Source: Bacillota bacterium
Lineage (GTDB): Bacteria; Bacillota; Negativicutes; Sporomusales; CTSoil-080
Length of the DNA: 64,000 nucleotides
Direction: 5' to 3'
Assembly: GCA_017889635.1 (NCBI GenBank)
Contig: JAGGAC010000002.1
Coordinates: 62,001-126,000 of the forward strand
Below, piece after piece: positions 9,356 to 18,965 of this stretch. The notes under the pieces are model-generated. The model saw only the letters and a program-made list of their open reading frames with translations. It ran no database searches and was not told where the DNA came from. Within the stretch, counting starts at the first letter, position 1. Each line of letters opens with the position of its first letter. The translations under genes and the position numbers were made by a program.

Positions 9356-10009
9356 CTACTCATCATAAATACCGTAGCGCTTCTCCAGCCTCTGGAAAAA
9401 CCATGTAAGCACCAGCGTCATGACTAAGTAAAACCCTGCCGCAACTAAAAAGGGAGTCGTTGTAAAGTCGCGTTGAACAATCGCTCTAGCAGTACGGAGT
9501 AAGTCATTCATTGCCAACACATAAATTAAGGATGTATCTTTCACCAAGGTTATCGTTTCATTGCTAACCGGCGGCAAGACACGACAAATAACCTGCGGCA
9601 AAATAATACGCCGCATCGTTTGAACATAATTCATCCCCAATACCTTAGCGCCTTCATACTGCCCCCGATCAATAGACTGGATACCAGCCCGGAAGATCTC
9701 CGCAAAATACGCAGCATAATTTAATACAAATGCAACTAGCGCCGCCGGAAAATCTGGCAATCTAACCCCGATATAAGGTATAAACGGCAGTGCAAAATAC
9801 ACAAATAATAACTGCAGCATCAGCGGTGTTCCCCTCAACAGCCAGATATAGACGCCTGTCGCCCCTCTTAGCCATTTAAAACGGGAAATGCGAGCCAAAG
9901 CCAAACAGAGTCCAAGCGGCAGCGACAAAATAATAGTAACAAAAAACATTTTTAATGTTACCAGTGTCCCATCCAGCATTGGGCCGATAATCATCCCTAA
10001 GTATTGCAT
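9356..10009 (-). CDS. Polar amino acid ABC transporter, permease (HisM/GlnP-like)
   Basis: 217 aa integral membrane protein of the His/Glu/Gln/Arg/opine permease family. Several hydrophobic helices, and the EAA loop region ([22 protein letters not shown], shown here in part as [14 protein letters not shown]) that docks to the ATPase. AGGAG lies about 10 nt before the ATG. It follows the binding-protein gene after a hairpin at 10050-10077 and precedes the ATPase by 10 nt. Confidence 0.94.
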   Translation of the reverse strand: MQYLGMIIGPMLDGTLVTLKMFFVTIILSLPLGLCLALARISRFKWLRGATGVYIWLLRGTPLMLQLLFVYFALPFIPYIGVRLPDFPAALVAFVLNYAAYFAEIFRAGIQSIDRGQYEGAKVLGMNYVQTMRRIILPQVICRVLPPVSNETITLVKDTSLIYVLAMNDLLRTARAIVQRDFTTTPFLVAAGFYLVMTLVLTWFFQRLEKRYGIYDE

Positions 10010-10049
10010 AAAGTAAGTCTCTCCTGTTTGTCAGATAATAATTATCAAG

Positions 10050-10077
10050 AAAAAAGGCCAATGGCAAATGCCATCGG
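10050..10077 (-). terminator. Partial terminator between binding protein and permease
   Basis: Minus strand: CCGATGGCA / TGCCATTGG hairpin followed by CCTTTTTTC. Position inside the operon suggests it reduces read-through, so that the binding protein is made in excess over the membrane subunits. Confidence 0.65.
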
Positions 10078-10106
10078 CACCATTAGCAAAATACGCCTAT
10101 TGGACG

Positions 10107-10871
10107 TTATTTTACAATATCAGTTCCAAACCATTTTTTAGAAATAGCAGCAGAAGTGCCGTCTTTTTTCATTTCGTCTAAAGCCTTTTGCAATTTATCT
10201 AATAAGTCCTTGTCATCTTTGCGCAGGCCTACACCATACTCCTCAGCTCCGAAATCATCTGATAAAACTACATACTCACCCGGCTTTTTTGATATATAGT
10301 ATCGTCCAACCACTTCATCAACAACAAGAGCATCAAGCCGTCCGGCTTTTAAATCCAATAATGCTGCAATATTATCGCCGTACTTTTTAAGTTCCTTAAA
10401 CGACTTCATTGTTGACTCGTCTTTTTCAATAGCCTCTACACTACTGCTGCCTTCTTGCGTGCCAACAACCTTGCCGGCTAAGTCGGCTTTACCTTTAATC
10501 GGCGAATCAGCATTAACTACAATAATTTGATGATTTTCCATATAAGGCTTGGTAAATGCAATATTCTCTTTGCGCTTTTCGGTAATAGTCAAACCATTCC
10601 ACAATACGTCAACCCGTTTACCGTTAAGCTCTGCTTCCTTGCTGTTCCAGTCAATGGGCTTAAATTCTACCTCCATGCCCAGCCTTTTCGCAGCTTCATT
10701 GGCCATCTCAACATCAAAGCCGACAAGATTATTACTTTCATCTCTAAAACCCATCGGCGGGAAATTGTCGTCCAGCCCGACAACTATTTTTTTCTTATCC
10801 GAACTTCCACACCCGGCTATAAGAGTACCCGCCGTTACCAAGACCAATAAAAAACATACTAATTTTCTCAA
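10107..10871 (-). CDS. Polar amino acid ABC transporter, substrate-binding lipoprotein
   Basis: 254 aa if started at a TTG (10871), which has GAGGTG 8 nt upstream and gives a clean signal peptide MRKLVCFLLVLV...; the upstream GTG at 10883 overlaps the ribosome site. Lipobox LIAGC with the cysteine at about residue 21. Family-3 solute-binding fold (SBP_bac_3), with the typical DNFPPMGFRDESNN and GFDVEMANEAAKRLG stretches. It binds a polar amino acid outside the cytoplasmic membrane. First gene of the three-gene operon. Exact ligand unknown. Confidence 0.92.
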   Translation of the reverse strand: MRKLVCFLLVLVTAGTLIAGCGSSDKKKIVVGLDDNFPPMGFRDESNNLVGFDVEMANEAAKRLGMEVEFKPIDWNSKEAELNGKRVDVLWNGLTITEKRKENIAFTKPYMENHQIIVVNADSPIKGKADLAGKVVGTQEGSSSVEAIEKDESTMKSFKELKKYGDNIAALLDLKAGRLDALVVDEVVGRYYISKKPGEYVVLSDDFGAEEYGVGLRKDDKDLLDKLQKALDEMKKDGTSAAISKKWFGTDIVK

Positions 10872-11035
10872 ACCACATTTCACCTCTTCGCAAAATCTAA
10901 CTAATCTCAGTTTACTTTAGGACGTTAAAATAGCGAATTGGTAAAAAGTCAGGAAATCGTTAATTACAGCTTGTTTATCCAACAATCCTCGTTTTTCCTC
11001 ACTATATCACAGTTTTAAATTGTTTATAAATCAAG

Positions 11036-11713
11036 TCACCCTTTAAGCCACTCCATCGTTTTCTGAGCCGAAAACTCACTCATCCCTTTGCTAAACAATA
11101 AATCGGCTGTCAGATAGCTATCATCCAGAGACTCCTGCGGCGGATATGGTATCGCAACGCAATACATCCCAGCACTTTTAGCGGCCATAACACCATACCG
11201 TGAATCTTCCACCACCAGGCACTGTTCGCCTTTTATTCCCCATTGACTGGCAACCTCAAGAAATATATCTGGTGCAGGTTTACCTTGCTTTACTTCTTCA
11301 GCAGAAATCACAACACTAAAAAACTTCCGTAAATCAACGCTGCCTAAAACTATATCAATTACTTCTGGGGAAGATCCAGAAGCCACTGCTATAAGATATT
11401 GCTGCTCCTTTAAAAGCTCCAATAGTCTTTTCATCTCAGGAAAAACCTGTGTTTTTTCTCTAGCTATTTCCAAGTAGCGTTGATTATGCTTTTCAACCAC
11501 AGTTTCAACCGAATCCTTGATCTGATATTGCGCTTTCAGCTCCTCCACCATCTTCACTGAACCAATACCGATATATTTATTTTTCATCGCCAAATCATAA
11601 TTCACACCATACTCGGCAAAAAGCTTTTTATCTGTCTCAAAATAAATCGGCTCACTATCAATCAATGTCCCATCCAAATCAAAAATTACTGCTTTAATTT
11701 GCCGTCTATCCAT
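11036..11713 (-). CDS. HAD-superfamily phosphatase, beta-phosphoglucomutase-like
   Basis: 225 aa from ATG 11713 with GGAGG 8 nt upstream. HAD motif I DLDGTLIDSE (about 11-20; both Asp present), motif II VASGSS, the lysine motif GKPAPDIF and motif IV VVEDSRYGV. The cap inserted between motif I and II is the helical type of subfamily I, as in beta-phosphoglucomutase and 2-deoxyglucose-6-phosphatase. It lies 22 nt downstream of manA, so a sugar-phosphate substrate is likely; whether phosphatase or mutase cannot be decided. Confidence 0.88.
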   Translation of the reverse strand: MDRRQIKAVIFDLDGTLIDSEPIYFETDKKLFAEYGVNYDLAMKNKYIGIGSVKMVEELKAQYQIKDSVETVVEKHNQRYLEIAREKTQVFPEMKRLLELLKEQQYLIAVASGSSPEVIDIVLGSVDLRKFFSVVISAEEVKQGKPAPDIFLEVASQWGIKGEQCLVVEDSRYGVMAAKSAGMYCVAIPYPPQESLDDSYLTADLLFSKGMSEFSAQKTMEWLKG

Positions 11714-11735
11714 CCTCGACCGCCTCCACTCAACG

Positions 11736-12674
11736 CTAACTTTTATTAACACTAGAAACTACTTTTAGCCAAGTAATGCTACCAACTACTGTAAATTCAC
11801 CTAAACAGGCGGGAATCAGTATTGTATCGCCCTTTGCAATCGACTCTTCTCCTCCGCGCCATGCAATTTCTCCCTCACCAGCAATCACATACATAACTAC
11901 AAACTGATCACAAATATTAAATTCTGATTTACCATTAACCATTAGCCTTTCTATCGCAAAAAAAGGCGTTTTGAGGCTTGCTTGCTTGAAATTGTAATCC
12001 AACTTCTGGTTAAAATTTAAACAAGCAATAGCATTATCAACCTGAAGTGGCCTTAACTTTTCGTCGCTACGTTCATAATCATATAGACGATAAGTAATAT
12101 CCGAATTTTGCTGAATCTCATAAACCACCATACCGCCGCCAATAGCATGAACCGTTCCCGCAGGTACATAAATCATATCCCCTGATTGCACAGGAACGCT
12201 GCATAAACTGTCTAGCACATTATCTTTCACCGATCGAATGAACTCAGCTTTGTTAATCCCTGGTTTTAATCCATAAATTATCTTGGCATTCTCCTGAGCA
12301 TCCAGCACATACCAGGCTTCACTTTTACCGTTGCCGACTTCCATGCGCGCAGCAAAACCATCATCAGGGTGAACCTGAATGGAAAGATTATCAGTCGCAT
12401 CAATAATCTTTATCAAAAACGGAAACATTTGTTCATTAATTGCCATTTCTCCCAGCAACCGTTTTTTATACAAACCCACTAATTCCTGCAGAGTTCTACC
12501 AGCCAAAACTCCATTACGTACGATGCTCATACCTCGTGCATGACTCGCTAACTCCCAAGCTTCTCCAATCCGCTCTGTTGGCAGCTTCCGGCCAAACATT
12601 GTCTTCAAAGCATTTCCGCCCCATACCTTATCCTTATATACTGGCACAAACTTTAGCGGATAAATGTCAATCAC
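11736..12674 (-). CDS. manA: Mannose-6-phosphate isomerase, class I
   Basis: 312 aa, the short Bacillus-type class I enzyme. Zinc-binding elements are visible: QVHPDD (about 97-102), the Glu in GKSEAWYVLDA, and the His in VPAGTVHAIGGG, followed by the conserved YEIQQNSDITYRLYDY. It interconverts mannose-6-phosphate and fructose-6-phosphate. It lies directly downstream of the mannose-family PTS genes, separated by a hairpin at 12713-12750, and so completes entry of PTS-imported mannose into glycolysis. Confidence 0.95.
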   Translation of the reverse strand: MIDIYPLKFVPVYKDKVWGGNALKTMFGRKLPTERIGEAWELASHARGMSIVRNGVLAGRTLQELVGLYKKRLLGEMAINEQMFPFLIKIIDATDNLSIQVHPDDGFAARMEVGNGKSEAWYVLDAQENAKIIYGLKPGINKAEFIRSVKDNVLDSLCSVPVQSGDMIYVPAGTVHAIGGGMVVYEIQQNSDITYRLYDYERSDEKLRPLQVDNAIACLNFNQKLDYNFKQASLKTPFFAIERLMVNGKSEFNICDQFVVMYVIAGEGEIAWRGGEESIAKGDTILIPACLGEFTVVGSITWLKVVSSVNKS

Positions 12675-12712
12675 GCCTTTCTCTCAAACCCACGCTCTGC
12701 TCCGAGTTAAAA

Positions 12713-12750
12713 GCTAAGGGACTGTCTCAGCCTTGAGACAGCCCCTTAGC
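12713..12750 (-). terminator. Strong hairpin between PTS IID and manA
   Basis: 17-bp arms GCTAAGGGACTGTCTCA and TGAGACAGCCCCTTAGC with a 4-nt loop and one G-U pair, followed on the minus strand by TTTT. It likely ends or attenuates the PTS transcript before manA. The arms contain TGAGACAG, shared with other hairpins of this window. Confidence 0.7.
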
Positions 12751-12770
12751 CGGACCGAATTAAGCAGCAA

Positions 12771-13598
12771 TTATTTAAGTATTCCCAAGGCAAATCCGAC
12801 AATTCCTATCGCAAACAAGCCAAAAATAAGCCAAATTGCACTGATCTTCTTTTTTAGTAGATTCATACAGATAAAAGTCAAAATAAGCGGTACTAACCCT
12901 GGAATTAATTGATTAAAGATATCTTGTATCGTCGTTGTAATAATTTTTCCGTCGGCCATTGTTATTGATAAAATTACAACCGGTATATTGATGGTCGTCC
13001 ATTTACATACAAGGGCTCCCATTACAAACAAACCGAGGATAGACGCGCCTTCAGTCAGCTTTTGCAGCTTGTTGCCAGCCATATCCTTGACCACATTAAG
13101 GCCTTTTACATATCCATACTCAATGCCATACCACCTAACAGCCAGACGAACGACATTAAACAGTACAAAAAATAATAACGGACCGGCAATACTTCCTGTA
13201 AGAGCCACCGATGCTCCCAGCGCCGCTACAAGAGGCCTCAAAGTTCCCCAGAAAATCGGATCTCCAACCCCGGCCAGCGGTCCCATAAGACCTACTTTAA
13301 TTCCATTGATTGCCGTATCATCGATTTGAGCCCCTTTTGCCCTTTCCTCTTCCATCGCCGCAGTTACCCCAAGTATAGGCGCGGTAACAAATGGCTGAGT
13401 ATTAAAGAACTCCAGATGCCTTTTCATCGCTTTTACTTTTTCATCACCCTGATATAGCCGCTTAATAATCGGTACCATCATGAAACAGTATCCCAAAGCC
13501 TGCATTCTCTCATAATTCCATGAACCCTGGTGCAGATTAGATCGGATAAACATATTAAACAAATCGCTTTTTTTAAGACGAACATCTTGACTAGTCAT
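12771..13598 (-). CDS. PTS mannose family transporter, IID component
   Basis: 275 aa with AAGGAGG before the ATG. ManZ/IID family: N-terminal LKKSDLFNMFIRSNLHQGSW and GYCFMMVPIIKRLY are family hallmarks, with hydrophobic C-terminal segments. With IIC it forms the membrane channel for mannose-type sugars. Last of four PTS genes in order IIA-IIB-IIC-IID. Confidence 0.95.
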   Translation of the reverse strand: MTSQDVRLKKSDLFNMFIRSNLHQGSWNYERMQALGYCFMMVPIIKRLYQGDEKVKAMKRHLEFFNTQPFVTAPILGVTAAMEEERAKGAQIDDTAINGIKVGLMGPLAGVGDPIFWGTLRPLVAALGASVALTGSIAGPLLFFVLFNVVRLAVRWYGIEYGYVKGLNVVKDMAGNKLQKLTEGASILGLFVMGALVCKWTTINIPVVILSITMADGKIITTTIQDIFNQLIPGLVPLILTFICMNLLKKKISAIWLIFGLFAIGIVGFALGILK

Positions 13599-13620
13599 TA
13601 ATTATCCCTCCTTTTCTGGT

Positions 13621-14439
13621 TTAAGCATCCAGGTCGTCATCCAAATCGTTATCTGCAGCCGAAGCAGCCTGTGCACCAGCCAGCGCAGGAGCCGAAGCAA
13701 CATTATATTTAGGATTGAGTTGAATATAGATTATTGCTATAACAGCACCAATCACGCCAAATGCAATCAAATTGAAACTCGTAAAGGCCGCCAATACAAA
13801 ACCAAGAAAAAAGAAAGGCATTAAGTATTTTGCTTGCATCATATTTATAACCATTGCATAACCGACAACTACGATAAATCCGCCTGCAACCTGCAGACCA
13901 CCTGTTATCACCGGAGGAATGGCGCCAAGCATAGTCTGAACCACACTTGTACCAATAAATATTGCCACTAAAACCGCCGGAATTGAAACCCTGAGCGCCT
14001 GAATAAAAAGGGCCAAAATGTGGCATACATCAATACCTGTTAAATTCCCTGCTAAAGCATATTGATCGGCCTTATGTTGGAAAAACACCGTGATCGTTCT
14101 GGCAAATACCGTCAGCATCTGACCAGCTACTGCCAGCGGCATAGCAACAGCAATCCCTGCTCCAATACTTTGATGACCAGCAATAACTAGTATCGTTGAA
14201 ACAACTGATGCCAATGCGGAATCTGGAGACTGAGCTGCGCCGATATTCATCCAACCCAAAGCGATCATTTCCAATGTCCCACCGATAATAATACCGGTCG
14301 TAACATCACCCAGGATCAGCCCAACTAAGGTGCACGCTACAAGTGGCCGATGAGTTTGAAATTCATCCAAAACACTTCCCATACCTGAAATACAGGAAAC
14401 AATAAAAATTAGAACAATCTGGACTACGCTAATTTCCAT
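13621..14439 (-). CDS. PTS mannose/sorbose family transporter, IIC component
   Basis: 272 aa from ATG 14439 with GGGAGG 8 nt upstream; the longer frame from 14463 has no ribosome site. ManY/IIC family: many hydrophobic segments, and TTGIIIGGTLEMIALGWMN near residue 50-70, a conserved IIC region. The C-terminus is a short acidic tail (DNDLDDDLDA). It forms the translocation unit with IID. Confidence 0.94.
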   Translation of the reverse strand: MEISVVQIVLIFIVSCISGMGSVLDEFQTHRPLVACTLVGLILGDVTTGIIIGGTLEMIALGWMNIGAAQSPDSALASVVSTILVIAGHQSIGAGIAVAMPLAVAGQMLTVFARTITVFFQHKADQYALAGNLTGIDVCHILALFIQALRVSIPAVLVAIFIGTSVVQTMLGAIPPVITGGLQVAGGFIVVVGYAMVINMMQAKYLMPFFFLGFVLAAFTSFNLIAFGVIGAVIAIIYIQLNPKYNVASAPALAGAQAASAADNDLDDDLDA

Positions 14440-14481
14440 TTTTATATACCTCCCTTGTAACATTTATTTTAATGTCTACTT

Positions 14482-14955
14482 TTATAGGATAGACATTAAA
14501 TTCACTTTAGTATCAGCCGTTACCTTACGGATTTCAAGTTCTATTCCCTTTTCATGCAACTTTCGGAAAGCTTCTTTATCTTCCGCATCAACCGACACGG
14601 CATTTGTTATCTGCCTTTTCCCTTCTTTAAAACTCATGCCGCCGATATTGACACTTTTTATAACTACTCCGCCCTCAACCATTCGAAGTACATCAGTCGG
14701 ATTAGTAAATAGCAGCATTGCTTTTGTTGTCTCGTATTTGGGGTTGTTATATGCCCTGATGGCTTTTTCCACATCAACCACATTTGAAATGATGCCCGGC
14801 GGAGCAACCTGAGTTAAAAGGGTTTTTCTTATAGCATCATTAGCTACCTCATCATTGCACACAATAATTCGCTCGCATTTAGTTTCTTTGGCCCAGACAG
14901 TAACCACTTGTCCATGAATTAATCTGTCATCGATCCTTGCAAGTACAATGTTCAC
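14482..14955 (-). CDS. PTS mannose/sorbose family transporter, IIB component
   Basis: 157 aa. The N-terminus ARIDDRLIHGQV carries the phosphorylation site His14 typical of mannose-family IIB. It accepts phosphate from IIA and passes it to the sugar. The ATG begins one base after the IIA stop, so translation is likely coupled. Confidence 0.95.
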   Translation of the reverse strand: MNIVLARIDDRLIHGQVVTVWAKETKCERIIVCNDEVANDAIRKTLLTQVAPPGIISNVVDVEKAIRAYNNPKYETTKAMLLFTNPTDVLRMVEGGVVIKSVNIGGMSFKEGKRQITNAVSVDAEDKEAFRKLHEKGIELEIRKVTADTKVNLMSIL

Positions 14956-15381
14956 TTATAAGTCCTCCACTTCATTTGTATTTAATCTTTCAAACACTTG
15001 AATTCCTTGTTTTCCCGCGGTTTGCGCTACTTCTACATACTCCTTGATCTTGATATTTCCAAGATTAAGGACCTCTAATAACATCGGCAGATTGGCCCCG
15101 GTAATAATCCCAATATTATCAGCCTCAGCATCTACTTCCATTGCGATCCGACAGGCTGCATTATAAGGACTCCCCCCCAATAAATCGGTCATAAATAATA
15201 CTCCATCTTTCACGTCTAAGTTTCTGAGCGCTGCTTGATATTTTTCAACTAATCCTTCCACACTTTCTCCCGGCTCCAAAGTTACTGCCGCAATATTTTC
15301 CCTTGGACCGCAAATCATTTCACAAGATCTGAGCAGTGCCTCAGATAGTTTTCCATGTGTGCCTATAATAATTGCTGCCAT
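14956..15381 (-). CDS. PTS mannose family transporter, IIA component
   Basis: 141 aa from ATG 15381 with GAGGTGG 5 nt upstream. A longer frame to 15483 is excluded because its start would overlap the sigma-54 promoter at 15495-15510. IIA-Man fold with phospho-acceptor His9 in IIGTHGKLS. It takes phosphate from HPr. First gene of the operon; an 8+5 bp hairpin sits in its leader (15421-15454). Confidence 0.93.
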   Translation of the reverse strand: MAAIIIGTHGKLSEALLRSCEMICGPRENIAAVTLEPGESVEGLVEKYQAALRNLDVKDGVLFMTDLLGGSPYNAACRIAMEVDAEADNIGIITGANLPMLLEVLNLGNIKIKEYVEVAQTAGKQGIQVFERLNTNEVEDL

Positions 15382-15420
15382 TATACCACCTCTTTCAAAC
15401 TCTAAATATAAGTGAATCTT

Positions 15421-15454
15421 GCGTTCGGATGGGGTTATTGCCCCCACCGAACGC
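15421..15454 (-). promoter_or_regulatory. Leader hairpin of the mannose PTS mRNA
   Basis: Inverted repeat GCGTTCGG-A-TGGGG (15421-15434) with CCCCCA-CCGAACGC (15441-15454). It lies between the predicted transcription start (near 15484) and the IIA ATG, with no U-tract. It may stabilise the mRNA or be a control site. Confidence 0.6.
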
Positions 15455-15494
15455 TTAGAACGAACTTCGATAATTTCAATCAATTAATACTATT

Positions 15495-15510
15495 CGCAAG
15501 CTTCGTGCCA
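15495..15510 (-). promoter_or_regulatory. Sigma-54 (-24/-12) promoter of the mannose PTS operon
   Basis: Minus strand TGGCACGAAGCTTGCG; GG and GC are 10 nt apart, matching the consensus. Predicted start is near 15484. Candidate LevR upstream sites are TAGTGTATCAA (15514-15524) and its reverse-complement elements ATACACTA (15575-15582) and TTGATAC (15592-15598). Confidence 0.9.
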
Positions 15511-15641
15511 AATTAGTGTATCAACTGCAAACCCTTCAATACTAGGCATTGAAATAGCGACTTTCTTATTTTTAATACACTATTGATTATATTGATACTC
15601 TAATCTTTAAACTCCGAAATAATGTATATTGAATATAAAAT

Positions 15642-15670
15642 AGAGAGGCTGACCTATAGTCAACCTCTCT
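15642..15670 (-). terminator. Terminator of the LevR-type activator gene
   Basis: 12-bp arms AGAGAGGCTGAC and GTCAACCTCTCT with a 5-nt loop, followed by TTTTAT on the minus strand. It touches the stop codon at 15670-15672. Confidence 0.75.
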
Positions 15671-18447
15671 TACAGCATCTCCGCTATATACATCATTTCA
15701 TCTTCTGTTAAATCAATCTGGATAGTATTCTTAAAAACTGCTGCCGCCTTCTTGATACTGTTTACGGCTTTGGCGCTAACGCTGGCCCTATCGCCACTAT
15801 ATTCCATCCCGTCCTTAATAACCATTCGTTCCAACGCACAGCCTACGTGAACTATTAGTTTGATTTTCGTCGAACGAGAAAACTCCTGGTTTAATTCCTT
15901 CTCCAATACACTCTGAAACTCAATTAATACACTAACAACTTTTGTTGGATTAAGATACGTCAAAAATTGATTTAGTATATCCTGACAGATACTTTTAACA
16001 ACGATATCCCGTTTTTTTTCAACAACTGTAAAGTTATTACTCACAATATCTTTTAATATTTCTTCTCCCTGGCTGCCAATTAAAGCTTCCAAAGGAATAA
16101 ACGGCGCATCGATTTCCGGATTTACCACTCCCACAGAAGCAATTATTTTATGATGCTGTTGAATTTCCTCGATACTTTCCTTTAATTTGTATACACCGAC
16201 CGGCAAAACTTCAATATGCTCGTCAATTAAGTTATTAACAATATCCTCAACCAGCTTTTTCAATTTGACAGCGGTTCCTTTACCAGAGGTACAAATCGTT
16301 ACAATAACACCATTATCGTAATTATATAACTGATCTTTTTCGAGAGCATCTGCATAACCCTTAAATTTTGTGAGTGAATTATAAATTCCCTCCAGATCCG
16401 TCCCTAAAAGACTGGCTCTTCGCGCCGCCTCTAACACCAAAGGAGTTGAAACCATATCCACGGTTTTAACCTTAATGTCTACCTTTTCCATAATCATTGC
16501 CCCAAGGTTGACCAACGAACCCATATCAACCAAAAGCAGCACTCCCTTACCGCTCTCCATTTCTTGAACCTTCACGATTAGAGTTTCCAATACATCTCTT
16601 GGACTTACTTCCAAAGACATATCAATAGCCGCAATATTACAGCCGCAATTTAATAGCTTTTGCGTTACTTCTACCATCGAGCTTGCTGTAGAATTTCCAT
16701 GGGCGACAACAATAATTGCGACATTTCCGTCTTGCTCAGTTTCCTGAACAGAACTTAATAATATTGTAAAATATTCCAGCTCACCACTTGGTATATCGAT
16801 ATTATAGCGTTCTTCAATTTTAGCCTTAATTTCCAACGCCGCTTTGAACTCGTTCGGATAATCGGTTATTACACTTTCAAGCTCTGCATATTGTAACGTC
16901 TGATTACTCTTTAGCCTTTTGAAAAGCGCGCTTAAATGCAGACTGAATGCATATAAAAAACGCTCATTATACTCTTTGTTGAGTCTTTTAGACGCCAACT
17001 GTTGAATTTCCTCAGCAAATTCCAACAAGCTTTTATCTACAATCTTCAGTATCTTTTGTCGTTCGCTCATTAAAGTATTAAACTTATTATAAAAGGACTT
17101 GATATGCAGATTCATATCAGCCGATATAAACTTTTTAATTAGCTCGTCATCTATCCCCTCATCTTTTAATAAAGTTGCTTTATCTTCAATTGTTTTGTAT
17201 AAATTAAATGGTAATTCGTAGGGATCATCTTCCACTAATGCTTTCTGGCCTTGCGGAATTATGACTATTTTATCATCAATATATTGCGTTAACGCTTCCG
17301 CTTCTTTACGATTGCCGGCTAATATCAACAATCCATTTTTTACATTATCCGGCAATGTCTTAAAATCAATTTCAATATATTTTTCATTATTGATTCCATT
17401 TAAAAACGCTTTTGCACAGACTAGTTGAATATTTGACTTGAGTTGTCCAATATTGCCGTATGATATGCTGCCAACAAGAGCCTTAATAGCTTCAGACGAA
17501 ATTTTCACTGGTTTATTTACTCGGTGTACCTCATTAGAAAGAAGGAACTTTATTATATCCACTCTTTCTTGAAGCGACCGTTCTGTCAGCGCTGGTATCG
17601 TGATAACATTGGGAATTCTTCTAACAAACGTCTTAATTAAAGAAGAAGTCTGATCTTCTGTCGTCGCCCCGATAATAAGCACATTAGCCTTGCGCTTGCG
17701 TTCGGTTTCTCCAAGCTTATTAAAAGTCCCGGTATCAATAAAATAGAAGATCATCTCCTGCCCTTCAGGCGGCAGCCGATGAATCTCATCAAGGAACAGA
17801 ACTCCACCATCAGCTGATTCAACCACCCCCTTCTTTTCTGTATCAGCTCCAGTAAAAGCGCCCTTAACATGCCCAAAAAGGTGCGCCATCAGTAATTGCG
17901 AATTATTATAATAATCGGCACAGTTAAATATTATAAAGGGAGAAGCTTCACTTAGCCTTTTTACAGACTTTCCATAGCTATACATCATATTGGCAAATAA
18001 CGTCTTCCCCACACCGGTTTGCCCAACAATCAAAGTATGAAGACCATTCGGCGGATAAAGCACCGCGGCTTTTGCTTGTTCGATATGTTTTTGTAAACTA
18101 CCCTTTGCTCCGATCAACTGTTTAAAAGGATCTTTCTCTGAACTTTTTCCACTAACATCAACGACTTCTTCCAAGCAGCCAACTTCAATTGGCCCTTTGC
18201 CTAATGCCTTGCCGCATAACGTCTCCAGTGCTTGTTTATCTAAATACAAGACTGGTCGGCCCTTTATTTTTATAACCTTATCCATTTTAAAAAGCACATT
18301 AAGTTCCATGCTTACATTATTTTTTAAAATTTTCAAGTGATCCGAAATCTCACCAGCATCAACGCCAATTCGCCCCCGCAATTGCTCAATATTATATTGT
18401 TTAGAAGTACTCTTAATGTAATTGTAAATCTTGTCAATTCGCTTCAT
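15670..18447 (-). CDS. LevR/ManR-type sigma-54 activator with PRD and EIIA-Man domains
   Basis: 925 aa. N-terminal HTH (about 1-65); AAA+ domain with Walker [10 protein letters not shown] (142-149), an intact GAFTGA loop (196-201) and Walker [10 protein letters not shown]; a PTS regulation domain (about 460-560); an EIIA-Man-like domain (about 575-700, [15 protein letters not shown] with a putative phospho-His); an EIIB-like segment (about 725-810); and a second PRD at the C-terminus. This is the LevR family, in which PTS phosphorylation of the PRDs sets activity. It lies directly upstream of the mannose PTS operon, whose sigma-54 promoter it should drive. Confidence 0.95.
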   Translation of the reverse strand: MKRIDKIYNYIKSTSKQYNIEQLRGRIGVDAGEISDHLKILKNNVSMELNVLFKMDKVIKIKGRPVLYLDKQALETLCGKALGKGPIEVGCLEEVVDVSGKSSEKDPFKQLIGAKGSLQKHIEQAKAAVLYPPNGLHTLIVGQTGVGKTLFANMMYSYGKSVKRLSEASPFIIFNCADYYNNSQLLMAHLFGHVKGAFTGADTEKKGVVESADGGVLFLDEIHRLPPEGQEMIFYFIDTGTFNKLGETERKRKANVLIIGATTEDQTSSLIKTFVRRIPNVITIPALTERSLQERVDIIKFLLSNEVHRVNKPVKISSEAIKALVGSISYGNIGQLKSNIQLVCAKAFLNGINNEKYIEIDFKTLPDNVKNGLLILAGNRKEAEALTQYIDDKIVIIPQGQKALVEDDPYELPFNLYKTIEDKATLLKDEGIDDELIKKFISADMNLHIKSFYNKFNTLMSERQKILKIVDKSLLEFAEEIQQLASKRLNKEYNERFLYAFSLHLSALFKRLKSNQTLQYAELESVITDYPNEFKAALEIKAKIEERYNIDIPSGELEYFTILLSSVQETEQDGNVAIIVVAHGNSTASSMVEVTQKLLNCGCNIAAIDMSLEVSPRDVLETLIVKVQEMESGKGVLLLVDMGSLVNLGAMIMEKVDIKVKTVDMVSTPLVLEAARRASLLGTDLEGIYNSLTKFKGYADALEKDQLYNYDNGVIVTICTSGKGTAVKLKKLVEDIVNNLIDEHIEVLPVGVYKLKESIEEIQQHHKIIASVGVVNPEIDAPFIPLEALIGSQGEEILKDIVSNNFTVVEKKRDIVVKSICQDILNQFLTYLNPTKVVSVLIEFQSVLEKELNQEFSRSTKIKLIVHVGCALERMVIKDGMEYSGDRASVSAKAVNSIKKAAAVFKNTIQIDLTEDEMMYIAEML

Positions 18448-18560
18448 AAATATGTTCCTCTCTCATAACACGAGCACATTACATTCCCGTCTGGAGCATT
18501 AACAACTAACTTTTCATATATATATTTCAAAATTAACACGATAAGAAGGAGGGGGTTGTC

Positions 18561-18902
18561 TTGCCCCTAGGGTCAGACTTTCAAAATATCTTGGAGGTTT
18601 TCATATTTACCAATCTTCCCCTTCTGACAAACCCAAATGTTGTTCAGACCGCCGTTATTTCAAATGCTATCGTGCCAACAGCGCCAACCGTTCCGCTTGC
18701 TCCCACGACTCCTGAAGCTTCCACTGCTGCCCCTACTACGACAACATTGGTTATAACGCCAGAAGTCCTACTTGCGCTGCAAGCAGCATCCTTAAACAAT
18801 TTTAAGGATTTAGGCTTACGCCAAGACCTAACAGACATTGCCCAAGTTTTTTTTGCCAACCTTCCTCCCGTCCTCCGTACGCCAATAACGCAAACAGTTT
18901 AA
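18561..18902 (+). CDS. Small Ala/Thr/Pro-rich hypothetical protein with TTG start
   Basis: 113 aa from TTG 18561, which has a very strong AAGGAGGGGG site just upstream. Residues about 35-70 are rich in Ala, Pro and Thr, flanked by two hydrophobic-amphipathic regions that resemble each other: IFTNLPLLTNP near the N-terminus and VFFANLPPVLRTP near the C-terminus. No signal peptide or known domain is recognised. It stands alone between the LevR gene and a terminator. A spore-surface or structural role is possible but unproven. Confidence 0.7.
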   Translation: MPLGSDFQNILEVFIFTNLPLLTNPNVVQTAVISNAIVPTAPTVPLAPTTPEASTAAPTTTTLVITPEVLLALQAASLNNFKDLGLRQDLTDIAQVFFANLPPVLRTPITQTV

Positions 18903-18931
18903 TGTTTACATTCATCCAAACTAAGTCATAC

Positions 18932-18964
18932 AAGTCAGGCAGGGGATGTACCCCTGCCTGACTT
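18932..18964. terminator. Bidirectional terminator
   Basis: Perfect 14-bp arms AAGTCAGGCAGGGG and CCCCTGCCTGACTT with loop ATGTA, between convergent genes ending at 18902 and 18966. Confidence 0.85.
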
Positions 18965-18965
18965 A

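Noticed and set aside
15382-15483. Longer start for PTS IIA
   Set aside because: The start would sit at the sigma-54 transcription start and the extra residues are unlike any IIA; ATG 15381 has a proper ribosome site.
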